Translations under genes and position numbers: made by a program | Origin: Isoetes taiwanensis | Lineage: Eukaryota > Streptophyta > Lycopodiopsida > Isoetales > Isoetaceae | Length of the DNA: 64,000 nucleotides | Direction: 5' to 3' | NCBI GenBank assembly: GCA_021234155.1 | Contig: JAJEKV010000041.1 | Location: forward strand, 6,693,249-6,757,248 | Part shown: positions 23,441-35,740 of the stretch, piece by piece | How positions within the stretch are numbered: the first letter of the stretch is position 1 | Layout: every line of letters begins with the position of its first letter | Notes under the pieces: generated by a model | Database searches by the model: none | What the model saw: only the letters and a program-made list of their open reading frames with translations | Told to the model about the DNA's origin: nothing

Positions 23441-24120
23441 TGTCTCAAAAGTCTTCAAGAAATTGTTAGCATTCATACTTGGATCAAATGTAGGTGGAGA
23501 GATTGGCATGTTTAGTTCAAAGTAGTCGCAAGGTATACCTGCACTGCATTAGCTTGAATACTTACTCATGTACTGCTGCAGAGGTCTCATGGTTCTCTTG
23601 TGCTTCAACATGCTCATAATTCTCATTGTTTCTCCTAGGAGCCACGAGTTCAAATTTCAGGTAAAGATCTCGGTAGAACCTCCAAAATGTCGAAGGTGTT
23701 CTTGGCAAACCTTCAACCTCAATGGCTTAGAATCTCCAGGTTGCTTTAAACAACCACTCTGAGCAAGACAATTGCAAAAAGAAAGTCCAAAGAATGAGTT
23801 AGCATTGCTTTCCCAAAACTAGAAAAAGGTGACCTCAGCAAGAATGATGCCATTTGCAAACAGACTCGAATTTTGACATGGTTCCAATTCAAAAAGTTGC
23901 TCTGACACTCAAGGAATCTGGGGTCAAAAGTCAGATGCAAGAAGATTTGCAAAGATCTCTAAAAGTTGTGATCCTGACCAAGTCAAAACTTGGTCAATAT
24001 CCCTGCCAGCAAGCTAAATTTTGCAGATCAAAAAGTATGAGCCCTTCTTAACTTCTGACACTTGATCCTCTCTCTGACAAGTCTGCACATAAGGATCAAC
24101 AAGTTTTTTAGCAAAAACAA

Positions 24121-25686
24121 TGTGACGTCCCCTACTCGTATACGGTGCACTCACCGTATACAAACAGGAGTTCTTCCCCCACACCAGCTCCATGCTGATA
24201 CAGGGCCCTCCACATATCACTGCACCCGTAACGAGTCTCAGTGGGAAGAGTGAAGGTGTCATTCTACCCCGTCTCCCTCAGGGCCTACCTAGCTGCGGAA
24301 GCGTAAACATACATGTCAGTAGCACATACATCAATATCCTGTGACCATCTCGAAGGATGGTCCTCCTCTTATCTGCATAGACAAAGATCAGCACATCACA
24401 TAGGGGATCCTACCCAAGGCTCAGACTCAAAGGATGACTGACGGCTTGGGTCTCCGTGAGTTCGTTCTGGGGCATGTAATTCATGGCAATGGAGTTGGTG
24501 GGCATAAGAACATGGCATAGGGTTGTCCACTCCATCCGCCCCTCCACGTGCACACTTTGCGAGTAGGCTGAAAAGTGTCGGGTCTCGATCAGAGCCACGG
24601 ATGCATAGCCGAAGGGGCTATTCCTGGGTCTCATCCTCCCAGTTCCGATGGGGCAGGTAGGGATCACTCCCTCCAGAGATCTACATGCTAACTCAAGGTG
24701 ACTAGAGGGCCACTGCCCGTATTCGACTGAACCCACTGGAAAGTGTACACCACTTCACGGGTGTCGAGCCCATGCCTTACCCGCACTCAGTGGTAAGCCA
24801 TTAGACCTAGTCACAATGATCCCCGGTAGGCTTTACACACCAGGGGGATCGTTCAAGAGTCAGGACATGGACCTCCTTCTTAGCCAGTCTGGCCCCTTCA
24901 CCCACAACCAGGTGTGGCTCTTGTACACAGGCCGAATCTACAGTGTGCTAGAGAGGCTACTCTAGGAGCATCAACTACAAGCTTTAGGGCCTCTACCCCC
25001 CTTCCCAATACAAGGAGTTCACAGAGATACATCAACCCAATACATCACAGAAGAACTAAAGAACTAGATCTAATCATAGAGTTAGGTTCTTTAGTTAGTG
25101 TCCGAGATCTAAGATCTAGATAGCTGCTATGGGCAATTTAATAGTCTAAACCTACTGATTCTATGATTAGAAGACGGTTTAAGCTATTAAATTGACCAAA
25201 TACCTGATCCTTGAGTGGCTCCTCCTGACCTGAGTTCAACCATCCTGCTGAGCTGAGCGAATTCAGGGGAACTGATGGTGCAATTCGCTTGGGCGGCGTC
25301 TGGGAGGCAGTTTTGGCTCCTGGGGCAGCCAAAACTGAGCTCTAAAATCCTAAGGACGAAAAACTAGCAAGCTAGGGTTTTCCTACCCTAAATAGACATG
25401 GGGTTTAGGCTAGGGTTTCCAATTATCCAATTTGGCATGTGGGATAATTGGAAAGGGCCCACTTGCCTTAAATGGCTAGGTGGCAAAATATGCCAACATG
25501 GAAAGGTGTGCCCTCATTAATGTGCACATGTGCACATTAATAATATATGAACACTCCTAGCAAGTTGCCCCCTAGGGCTACTTACCTGGCTATCCGTTGG
25601 CGTACACGTCAATCGGGGTGGCGTGTACGCGTGACGTGGCAGTACAATGTACGTCTTGGGAGCGTATACTGTGCTGGAACGTCACA
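24121..25686 (-). mobile_element. Solo LTR with 5-bp target duplication
   Basis: The 1,566-bp LTR starts TGTGACG and ends CGTCACA, flanked by the exact duplication AACAA (24,116-24,120 and 25,687-25,691). There is no second LTR or internal region next to it, so it is a solo LTR left by recombination between two LTRs. Its minus-strand 5' part is very similar to the plus-strand LTR starting at 63,388, for example GTACTGCCACGTCACGCGT in both. It interrupts older gypsy-derived sequence. Confidence 0.93.
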
Positions 25687-25691
25687 AACAA

Positions 25692-27300
25692 TATGCTAGA
25701 ATGCCCTGAGATTCAGATTTTTTGCACAAAGAGTGTTACTATGAAAAGGCGGCAAGCAAATTTTCGTAAATCAAGTTCTAGTCATCTTTTTTTACTTTTG
25801 ACAACTCCTAACACGTCTGACAGGTCTGTAAGTAAGGGGATCAACTTTTTGGAGGTCAATCGATCGATCCGGTCTGTATGAGAGATATTCTGATCGATTC
25901 TTGCGCCCAAAGCCCTCGAAATCTCTGTAACAAAATTCTCCTTTCTTAATCCTCTGTTTCAGCCATTCTTGGCAAATTCGACGTCCAATCTCGTTTTTTA
26001 GTTTGGTTTTGGGTTTCTTGGCTTAGAATAGGTAGAGATGGGGTGTTTAGCTATGATTAGGCTGTTAAATCAATCTGCAAATCTGGATCTTGGCATGAAT
26101 ATGTTTTTAGAGTTCTTCACGCTTTTGTTGAAATATCCCATAGGCATTTTCAGAAGCAGTAGCTTGGATATATAAACACTAATAAAATCTTATTATTAAT
26201 TCATGCGTGTTATGCCCACGTGGGATTCGCCCCGTTGCCGCCTCACACGCCCGGGTGTACCACGTGGCAGGGGAAGATTAGCCCCCGGGGGAGGGGGGAG
26301 GAGAGGGGGATTTTCAAATTTGGCATGAATCCCGAGAAGTGAAAAATGAAGGTCAATATAGGGTCTTTTCCAAACATTCTTTTTTTTTTCATAAGGAATC
26401 TTTTTTGATGCTCTACAAGATGGGAGAACCTTTTTGCAAAAAAGAGCATTTGACTTTTTGGCTAAAAATGGAAGTGAAATTTGATGATGTGGCAAGTTGG
26501 TGGGGTGATTTGGCAAAAGGATGGTGAAATGGCATTATGAAGTGATGATGTGTCAAGTGAGGTGGCAAAATGGCTTTTTTCTAGTCAAACCCTTTTTATG
26601 AAGTGGAGGTGATGTGAATGACACGTGTATGATGATGTGGAAGCTCTTGGAGATGATGTGGCACCATGGGACGATGACATATCATCTAAAGTATCAAAAT
26701 GACTTTACTTAGGTCAAAATTTTTGAAAAAAGTTTTGTGGTAGGTGACATGTATATGATGACATGGATGTGCTTGGGTGATGATGTGGATGGTATTTGGC
26801 ATTTTGAGAATGACGTGGACAATTTGGCAACCAATTTGGCACTAGTGCACATAACAATAGATCTTTTATGCAATGACTTGGATAATTTACTTCTCCATAC
26901 TTGTTTGAAGAAAATGGGCACTTTCTCTTTCTAGCTTAGCTTTTAGAGAGAGAAGATGATCTTAGACCATGTAAATAGTCAAACTTGATGAGATTTTTTG
27001 CTTTTTTCAAAGGTGGTGAACGTATGATGGTTGTGTGATGCATGTAAGGTGTGGTTTGACTAGAAAAAAGACTCTTTGCCAACTTGGGCTAAAATGATGA
27101 TGTGGCATGAAGATATGAGTTATGTTGCATGTATGGTGTCCATGGATGGAATTGAGGTGGTAGGAACATGTAGGAAGCCTTGGGAAATAGAACTCATGCC
27201 AAAATGATTTGGAACTAGCCACATACCAAAGAATCTTGAGCGGTCTTCCAAACTTCAAACTTGAGGGGCCTTCCAATCTCTAAACTCAACTTCTCTTGCT
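25692..27300 (-). mobile_element. Decayed LTR-like region, minus strand
   Basis: Lies downstream, on the minus strand, of the pol fragment at 29,800-27,400, where a 3' LTR would be expected. Its reverse complement is similar over more than 1 kb to the plus-strand region 33,617-35,500, for example AAGTTTGGAAGACC, GTTGGCAAAAGTCTTTTT-like and TTCTCTCTCTAAAA blocks in the same order. It is also rich in GATGATGTGGCA words. Its ends are not defined. Frames on both strands here are not supported as genes. Confidence 0.6.
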
Positions 27301-27399
27301 TGAATCTTATCCTCCTTGCCACTTGCATGATATCTAATGAATATTCTTCCCTTGGTTCTTCAACAAAGGTGTCAACTTGTGATCTTCAAAGATGGGAGT

Positions 27400-29800
27400 C
27401 TTCAGGCTTCTAGCTCTTGCACACATATGTTAGTCCAATGTTAGACAAAGATGTGCAAATTGTGTGCATTGCTCTTCTACGCTGCCAAAATGTGGCAGCA
27501 GCTCCCTATCCACTTAATAATCTTAAAGGGTTCCACCCATCTTAGCTTCTTGCAATTGATGATGCGGAGCTTCACTTGCTTGACTTTTATCTTGAGCCAA
27601 ACTTTGTCTCCCATGACAAACTTCTGTGGAGATCTATGTCTATCTGCTAGACTTTTATGACGTGCCCGTGCTGTTAAAAGATAGCCTTACACTCTACAAA
27701 TTGATGCATATCTGCCAGAAGTTGTTGAGAAACTTCCATCTTGGACACTGGGTTGTGTCATGTATCTAGAGTCAGGCATTGATAGTCGTAATTAATCATG
27801 AAGGGAGACATTCTTGATAATTCTTGCTCTGTAATATTGTACACAAACTCAATCAGGCGGATATAATCACCCCATTTAGATTGCTTGTTCCAAACATAGT
27901 TTCTCAACGCACCAAAATTCTATTGGTGCGCTCCATTTATCCATCTGTTTGCGAATGATAAGAAGAACTCATCCACAACTTGGTGTAGATCATGCTGAAG
28001 AAGCCCTGCTAGAAGGTGCTGATGAACTTTGAATCTTTATCAGAGACAATATTTCTGGACATTCCATGCAATTAAAAAATCTCTTTGGTAAACAACAAGG
28101 CAGTATCCAAAGCTTGTCTGTGGTACGGGATAGCAAGAAATGTGCCATCTTAGATAATTTATTTTACCATTGAGGCATAAAAGCCCCTTGTTGTCCTTGG
28201 AAGACCCATTATGAAGTCTATAGATATGACCTCCCATTTTGCATTAGGAATATCCAACGGTTCCAATTCGCCCGAAATTCAGAGTTGTTCGACCTTTGTT
28301 TGTTGATATAACTGGCATTCATGGATGTGCTCCGCTATTTGTTTTTTCATGCCCGGCCAATAATAGCTGCTCCTTATCATAAAGTAGGTTTTATAAATCA
28401 TCATTAACGATGGGACTATTATGTGTATCATGGAAGATCAAACTTCTCACTTCTGTTGACTGGAATGTATAGCTTATCTTTGAAGTACAATAGGTTACCC
28501 AAGGGGGATTCGCTCATGTATGAGGTGGTATTCCATCTGCATTCATGGGATGGCCAAAAACCCCCCGTATACAGACTTTTAAAAGCCAATTTTGACCCCT
28601 TCTGTTTAAATTTATCTAGGCTAGTGCAAAAAACACCAAAAGGGACCCCCTTACAATCAATATATATGTATGGGAATGGGTCGAAAAAACCCCCTTCCCA
28701 TGCATGCACATAGTCTATACGTAAAAAGACGGTGAATCCCCCTTGAGGTTACCTTCCTTCTGATAATGTTTAGAGGTTTCCCTTTCCTTATTTGTTCTTG
28801 CTTCGCTTGAAACACTTGCCCATGCTTCTATATAATCCTTATCTGCATGCAAGGTTTGCTCTATCTTTTTTCCCATACTCACTGGCAAGGGTCGAGACTG
28901 CATTGCAATGCACTCGCATCACAAAAGAATGTCAAGGAAACCATATTGAGCTTTCATGGTTTGTATGGTATCTCACAATCATATTTCCAGAATTCCATCC
29001 GTCTCCGCTGACTCAAATTGAGCTGAAATTGCTTAAATATATACTGGAGGCTCCGATGATCGATATCTAACTTGAACCTTCTTTCCAGCAAATAATGCCC
29101 CCATACCTTTAGAGCTCTTACTACCGCTAAAAGCTCCTGGTCGTGTGTTGAGTAGTGCATTTCGGTGTCGTTCATCTTATGAGGTGTCATAAGCAACTAC
29201 TCGCTCCTCTTGCATCAGGATTACGCCCGTTGCAATATGACTTGCATCTGCCGCTACCAACTTATCCTTCTCCAGATCTGGGAGGGCGAGCATTGGTGCT
29301 GTCATCAAAACTTCCTTGAGCTTTTCAATGTTTTTTTGAACTTTACACTCTCAATGATCTTTCCAATCCTTGATCTTTTGCAATTTGGTGAGGTCTATGA
29401 ATGGTGCCCCGACTTTGGCGAAGTCATTCACGAACTTTCTATAGTAGCGTGCTAGACCAAGGAAGCTCCTTACATTGTGGACGTTCTTTGGGTGGGCCAT
29501 TCCGCTGCTACTTGGATCTTTTCCGAATCAGTTGAGATACCCTGCTTGTTGCAAAATGACACTTAGACAAATTAGCGTAGAGTTTATACCTTTTCAACTT
29601 CTCGAGAACTTCTCTTAAATGTAGAACATGCTCTTGCAATGTTCTGTTGTAGACCAAGATGTTGCCGAAGAAGACAATCACAAAGTCGTCAAGGATTTGT
29701 TTGTAAGTCAGCTCTTTAAATATACCTAGGCCCCTTTCACAAAACATTTGCTTGATCTTAAATTTGATCTCCAAACACCACTGCATTTTGATTTGCTTCT
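27400..29800 (-). pseudogene. Ty3/gypsy pol fragment: RT, RNase H, integrase
   Basis: On the minus strand, from high to low coordinate: RT palm and thumb (29,786-29,508) with ILVYNRTLQEHVLHLREVL, where the catalytic YxDD region has decayed to VVFFGNILVY; RNase H (29,196-28,954) with YSTHDQELLAVVRALKVW and DHRSLQYIF; then, beyond a MITE, integrase core near 28,245-28,180 with WEVISIDFIMGLP, whose D is one of the catalytic triad. Order RT-RH-IN is that of gypsy elements. Stops are frequent and most of the 3' integrase is unreadable. Confidence 0.85.
28500..28745. mobile_element. hAT-type MITE in the gypsy pol fragment
   Basis: A 246-bp element with terminal inverted repeats CAAGGGGGATTCGC (left) and CAAGGGGGATTCAC (right, reverse-complemented), flanked by an exact 8-bp duplication AGGTTACC (28,492-28,499 and 28,746-28,753). 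An 8-bp duplication and CA-rGGG termini point to the hAT superfamily. Non-autonomous: no transposase. Confidence 0.92.
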
Positions 29801-30334
29801 TCCATCTTCAAGCTCTAAAAGAAATTATAGAAGACAAAGGGGAAGAATATTGAGAAAATAAACTGGACGAAACCGTGCTTACCAAGATGCTTCAGGAGAA
29901 CAATCAGATCTCCAGCTCTTGTATCGCCTTTGCATTTAGAATGTACCGCCTTTGAATTTTGGAATGAACATAGATAATCAGCTATTCTGGGGTTGAGCAT
30001 TACATCAGGTCTAAGAAAAGACTCAAATGCTAGCCCTCCAAAAACCCCTATGGTGGAAAAACAACTCAAAAATCATTGCACAACTCAAACTTATTTTTTG
30101 CCAGATTTTGATATTCATGGCCCAAATTTTCAAGTTTTTGCCAAATTCTGAATGTTACGTGCGGCCTAAAAAAAGAGGACACGCACCTCCAGAAGCATTT
30201 TAAGTAAGTAGATGAGCAGCAGCTCAATAACTATTCTAATAAGCTAATCCTATTCAAACAAGCTTAAGGCAACATGATGTTGCCAATATCTCTTCAAACG
30301 AAGAATGTTGATGGAATTAAGTAGCTCTCTATCC

Positions 30335-31210
30335 TCAATAACAAGAGTCCTTACATGCTGCTCCAAGCACTTCAAATGGACTTTTCCATGCGACTTCAAA
30401 CTTGACATCAGTATTTTCCTTTGTCTTATTCCATTTGAGCACCAACTCACCATTTTTTAGTGTACCATGAAGCTTGTGTGCAGCCTTGAAGGCTGCTATA
30501 ACTTTGGATTTCTTGACTATAATTGCATTTTCAGCCTCAAACCTATGCTCCTCCAACTGCATTAATCTTACAAACCTTTCCTTTAGTGCATCCTCTATTT
30601 CCAAATTAATCTTATGTGCCAATCTTATGGCAGACAATTCAAACTCAATAGGCACAATGGATTCTATGCTATAAACAAGGCTAAGGGTGTGTGCTTGGTG
30701 GCTATCTTGATGGTGGTTCTATAGGCCCATAAATCATCATGACACTTGGCATGCCAATCTCTCTTTGAAATGCTAATGGTTTTCTGGAGGATCGACTTGA
30801 GTACCTTGTTGGTTGACTCAAAGCCATTTTCTTGAGAGTAATAGGATGGGCTCTTAGTATGCTTCACTTTGAGGTAGAAAGTAATATGGCTATAACTTCA
30901 TTCAAGAATTGAGATCCCCTATTAGATATGAGTTTGAACGGATGAAAACCTTGTGCAAATGTTCTCGTGGAGGAATCTAGCTGTGGTCAATGCATTTGGT
31001 TGTCTAAGTGGGACTATTTCAACCCATTTGGTGAAGCAATCAGTGACTACATATGTATTGATGTTGTACAGCTGAGACAGCGTCTATTGGACCTATGAAA
31101 TCAAATCCCCATACTTGAAATGGCCCTGGATTTGTGATGGCAGTAAGGGGGGCTGGCTGCAAGATTCTTTTTGACAAAGATTTGACATTTGTGACAACAG
31201 TTGATTACAT
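30335..31210 (-). pseudogene. Second Ty3/gypsy integrase fragment
   Basis: From about 31,200 downward the minus strand reads a zinc-finger part CHKCQIF, then the core VWGFDFIGPID (first catalytic D) near 31,130-31,100, SNRGSQFLNEV near 30,930-30,895 (second site, usually SDRG, here D changed to N), and 30,867-30,664 with NKVLKSILQKTISISKRDW and LWAYRTT typical of the end of the core. The chromovirus-like C-terminal region follows (30,655-30,335). Stops and frame changes separate the pieces. Confidence 0.85.
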
Positions 31211-32559
31211 TAGAACAATCTTTGAAAAGAGTAGGCCAGTAGCAACTTGATCTTAGGATCTTCTTGGCTGTTGTATCTGCAACAAAATAGTTTCCACATA
31301 CTTCTCCATGTCAGGCTTCTATGGCCAGCTTGGCCTCAGCATGGTCTGCAGATCTCAGTAGCACCCCTTCCTTGTCAATTCTGCACAAAACATCTTCTAT
31401 TAACCTTCCATTTTTCCTTGAATCTTATTTGTTGGTTGTTATTCAAGTTCTTTGGCAGCTCATTTTGCACTCCAAATACCTCCTAATATCTTATTGCCAT
31501 ATCATTCACATGAGACAACACAAGGTTAATATCAATGCTAGAATCAATGTTTTCCAATCCGTCTTGGTCTTCATATTCAAAAAGCATGTGAGGAAGATAA
31601 GAACTTGAATTGTTGACTAAATGGACCACTTTGATACTAATATCATAGGATTGGACCTTACATGCCCATTAACTTGGGTTTGGGCTGATTTTTGGCAAAA
31701 AGTAGAGGACATGAAGTTTTATTTCGTGAAGACTTGAGTGTGGCTTTTTTTGGAAGAGATATCATTGCCTATCAAAAATAAACATGAGGGCTGCTGCACT
31801 CTTCGTAAGCCTTGAGTGCCTATGTTGGACACTAATGTAAGCCCGCAAGGGTTTTTGAGGCTCAGGGGTTTAGCAAAGTAGAATGATATATAGCATCATT
31901 TTTCTCAAATGCATCTTGGCAAACTTCACTTAAATCAACTAGCATGTATTTGCTCCTATTCTTTGTAAATTTGCCTACCTTGATGAGGCTTGAAATAGGA
32001 CTTATAGTCTGTGAGAACTTGACAGTCCAGAAGATTCTTGATGCGGATGATTACGCAATATTCTTCCCATTTGATGAAGATTGATGATAGGCTGGTGGTA
32101 TCCCACGCTACTCGTTTTGTTGGTAGAGGTATTTGCCATTGTGCTTCCCTCTCACAGGTCTGCATTTTTAGTCTTTTCTCTTGGTCTGTCAGTACGTTTC
32201 CTGGGTCTTCAATGTCTTCAAGGAGTTGTGCCTCTTTCTCTTCTGTCGGTCTGGCCTCGTACTCTGAAAGTAAACACTCGTATATCCTAGAGTTTAAGTG
32301 CTCAGGTCAATGACTGGTTGAAAAGCTCACCTACAACATTCTGGGCTCTCTAAGCGAGGGATATGGCTCGGGCAGTGTTAATAGAGACATATCTATAGCC
32401 TTCAAGACATGCTCTAAGATCCTAGCAAAGGTTGGTTTGGGGCCAATACTCTGTATATAGAGTGATTTAGGCAGCTCTAGACTCTAGCTCCTTTCTAGAT
32501 ATCCTGGCAGTAGGGAGTATCAATGTATCAGCTAAATCAAACTGTATTGGCAAGACAAC
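31211..32559. other. Degenerate retroelement-like sequence; no gene supported
   Basis: Lies between the integrase fragment and an LTR fragment. Minus-strand translation near 31,980-31,860 gives a short coherent stretch (FTKNRSKYMLVDLSEVCQ) that may be pol upstream of integrase or gag, but no diagnostic motif was found. Confidence 0.35.
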
Positions 32560-33616
32560 AAATTAGGTCAAGGTTTACGCCTTTGGCATGAGCAGAGGTG
32601 ATGTACCAATAGGACATGGTCATTGGGTAGTCCACTCTATCCGCCCCTCTTGTGCATACTTTGCAGATAGGCTGGAAAGTATTTGGGATGTGACCGTAGC
32701 CTGCCGGGTGCATAGTCAGAGGGACTACTCCTCCCCAGTCCCGATGAGGCAGGAGGGATCACTCCCCTCCAGAAGGTCCATGCCAACTACAGGCTAGCTA
32801 GAGAGCCACTGCTCATCTACGACTTGAACCCCACTGAGGGCGACACATCACCTAGGAGGTGTCGAGCCCATACCTTGCCATCACTCAGTGGAAAGCTATT
32901 AGGCCTAGCCCACAACGTTCCCCGGCCGTCGCTAAGCAATCAACTGTAGCTGGACAAACCTTCCCTATCAGCCGGTGTAACCCTGCCACCCACAGCCAGG
33001 CGGGTTCCTATGCACAGGCCGCATTTATTGGGTACTAATGAGGCTATCTAGGGACATCATCTACAAAGGCTCTGGGTCTCTATCCCCTTCCCAATACACA
33101 AGAGGTGCGCACAGAGCAATACAATAGCATCCAACGAACTGAAATAACGGAGTAAGATCTAATCTATCTACTCTAATCATACATGGTTAGGTTCATTCGT
33201 TAGTGACTAAGGTTCTTAGGCTCTAGAGGTCATCTACAGCTAAGAATAGATGCAAATCCGGCCTAACGTAAGCTTCATTGCTGCTAGGAGGCCGGAATGA
33301 GTTGGGCGCCTGAGCAATGAATGCTCCCGAGGCTGGAATCCGAAAAGGGGGGACTTTTAGGGTTCTTGCCTCTTTATGCCCACGTGTTAGGGTTAGGGTC
33401 TAATGGGCCATATGGCTCACATGGGGTATTGCCATGTGGCAATATATAATATATTCACATGCTACATAACATATGCAATATAATGGGTTCTAATGGTTGT
33501 GCCCCATGGTACAACCCTTTATGGTCGCCGTGTACATGTCGTCGTAGTCGACATATACTAGTGACATTGCATTATAATATACGTATTTATATCGTATATT
33601 ATGCTGGAACGTCACA
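32560..33616 (-). mobile_element. Truncated LTR of the TGTGACG family
   Basis: The right edge CTGGAACGTCACA (to 33,616) is the reversed LTR start of this family. The block GTCCACTCTATCCGCCCCTC near 32,628 and much of the sequence to about 32,920 match the solo LTR at 24,121-25,686. The left terminus TGTGACG is not found at the expected place (about 32,210), so the LTR is truncated; 32,560 is an approximate limit. Confidence 0.7.
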
Positions 33617-35740
33617 ATGAGCTAATATACCAAGGATCTTGAAGACATCTAGCTTTGAAGACTTGTAGAAGACATTAGCTATGAAGAACCAAGTGAGGCC
33701 TTTGATTGAACATCATATAGCATCACAACAAGAGTTTTGGATCAAATTGAGCACTCATGAAGACTTGGAATTGGAACTTGAAGACCCCTTATCAAAGTTT
33801 GGAAGACCCCTCAAGCTATAATGCTACTTTCCTAAATCCAAGTTTTTTTGTATGATTCACACTTCTCTAAGCTCCATTGTCATGATTCCATCCCTCTCAC
33901 ATCTCATTTTCCTCCTCTCATGTGCCGCTGCCATGTCTCCAAATCCAAAGTTGGCAAAAGTCTTTTTGCTAGTCACAAATACCTCACATGCTTATCATTC
34001 ACTCATGATTCATCAAAAATGCAAAAAATTCCATCAAAATTGACTATCCCTAAGATCTAAGATCAGTTTCTCTCTCTAAAAACAAAGTTAGAGAGAGAAA
34101 GGTGCAAATTTATTATCACAAAGTTTGAATGGCTCATGTCAATTCCAAGTCACATTGTCCACCTCACCATCAAATAACGCCACATCACCACCACATGACA
34201 TCCACCTCATCCCACCGTGTCATCCACTTCATTTCCATCTCACAAAACTTTTTGACTAGGAAGAATATTGGTTGCCACTTCACCTGCCACATCATCATCC
34301 CACTTGTGCCATGTCATCACTTCTATGCCAAATCACTACCCATTCTTTGCCACTTCATCAAACTTTGGCCACATATGCCCTAAAAAACAAAGATGCTTAT
34401 TTTCCAAAAATTAATTTTCCATGTGAAAGAGCATAAAATATATGCTATTAGGGCTTTGAAACTTTCCAAAAGACTTTGTCTTGACCTTCAAAACTCATTT
34501 CTTGGGAATCGCACCTGACCTTTAAAAAAATAAAAAATAAAAAATGTTGCCTGTCTACCCCCTTGCCTAGTCATCCTTTTCTCCAACACTCTCCTGCCAT
34601 GTGGACCTCCACACATGCACAACTTATTTAAAATATTGTGGATCACTATTTATAGCCAGAGCTTTTCTTGATATTCTAGCATGTGGGATATTTCCCACGA
34701 AACTTGTAGGAACCCTAAAAACAGAGAATGCCAAGATCCGACCCTATATTCAGATTTGGCCGACTAATCATAGCTTGAAGGCTTCAAATTTACCTGAATT
34801 CATGCCGAAGAACATAAAAACCCACGAAAAAATAAACAAAGAGGCGGATTGGGCAAGATTGGACTGAAACGTGGGGATTTCAAAAAGGGGCTTTGGCCAT
34901 CAGAGATTTTGGGAAGGTTGGAGCACGAAGAACGTGTTGATTGGCTCTGGGAAGAAGGATTAGGGCACCCACTTGAGGAATGACTTCTATATTTCACTTT
35001 TTGGCATGCCTTGACCCAAAAATTCCAAGCTTTTGATGTAATTTTACATTTCCTTTGAAATTCTAATATAAAAATACCCTTGGCGTTGTTATAGAGGCAA
35101 ATAGATGTTATTCTACTTATTGCATGCAAATGTTTTGATTTTTGAGCAAAATCCCTGCTATAAACGCTGAAATTTGACTGTCCCAAGTCTATAAGTTTAG
35201 CCATGCCCCATATGCAAACTATAACTCCAAGTGTTCTAATTTTAATTTCCATGATTTCCTTGCTATTCACCTTTCATTCAAAACAAATTTCGTGATTTTA
35301 GCATCCATAAATCCATAGTTATGGCTTTGCAAATTTGGTTGTTCTAAAACTTTAAAAATCTCTGATACAGTCATTGAAATTCCCTCTTCCAAGTCTGCCA
35401 TTCTAAAATCCATAGTTCCCAAACTGCTTATCCAAAAATCTTGAAATTACTCTTTCTATCTCAAGTTACAGATTCCCAAAGTTGGTTGTCCCAAAATTAA
35501 CAAGGTTGCAAATTAAATGGGAGTGTTGCAGCACTCCGGTTTCGAAGATTCCCTTTTAAAAAACACCATGTTTCTGAAATTGACCTTTTTTGAAAGAAGT
35601 TGTGAATTTCAAGAGGTTCGGTTTGTTTTTCCCTGCATTTTGGGCCATCATTAGGTGACAACTTTGTTTTTGTAAAAAGAGGGGAGGGATTTAGACATGA
35701 ATTTGAAATAACTGAAAGCAAGACATCAAAAACACCAAAA
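33617..35740 (+). mobile_element. Decayed LTR-like region, inverted relative to 25,692-27,300
   Basis: Plus-strand similarity to the reverse complement of 25,692-27,300 includes AAGTTTGGAAGACC (33,808), TTGGCAAAAGTCTTTTTGC (33,952) and TTTCTCTCTCTAAAA (34,067). CCACATCA/CACCTCATC words replace the GATGATGTGG words of the other copy. A TATTTATAG-like stretch near 34,648 could be LTR promoter sequence. The two copies are in opposite orientation, so they are not the two LTRs of one intact element. Open frames here are not supported as genes. Confidence 0.55.

Noticed and set aside
28428-28713. Opposing open frames at 28.4-28.7 kb as small genes
   Set aside because: They coincide with the hAT-type MITE, whose inverted structure creates paired open frames.
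34800-35270. 156-codon minus-strand frame as a gene
   Set aside because: It overlaps the LTR-like region related to 25,692-27,300, has no recognisable motif and no supporting context.
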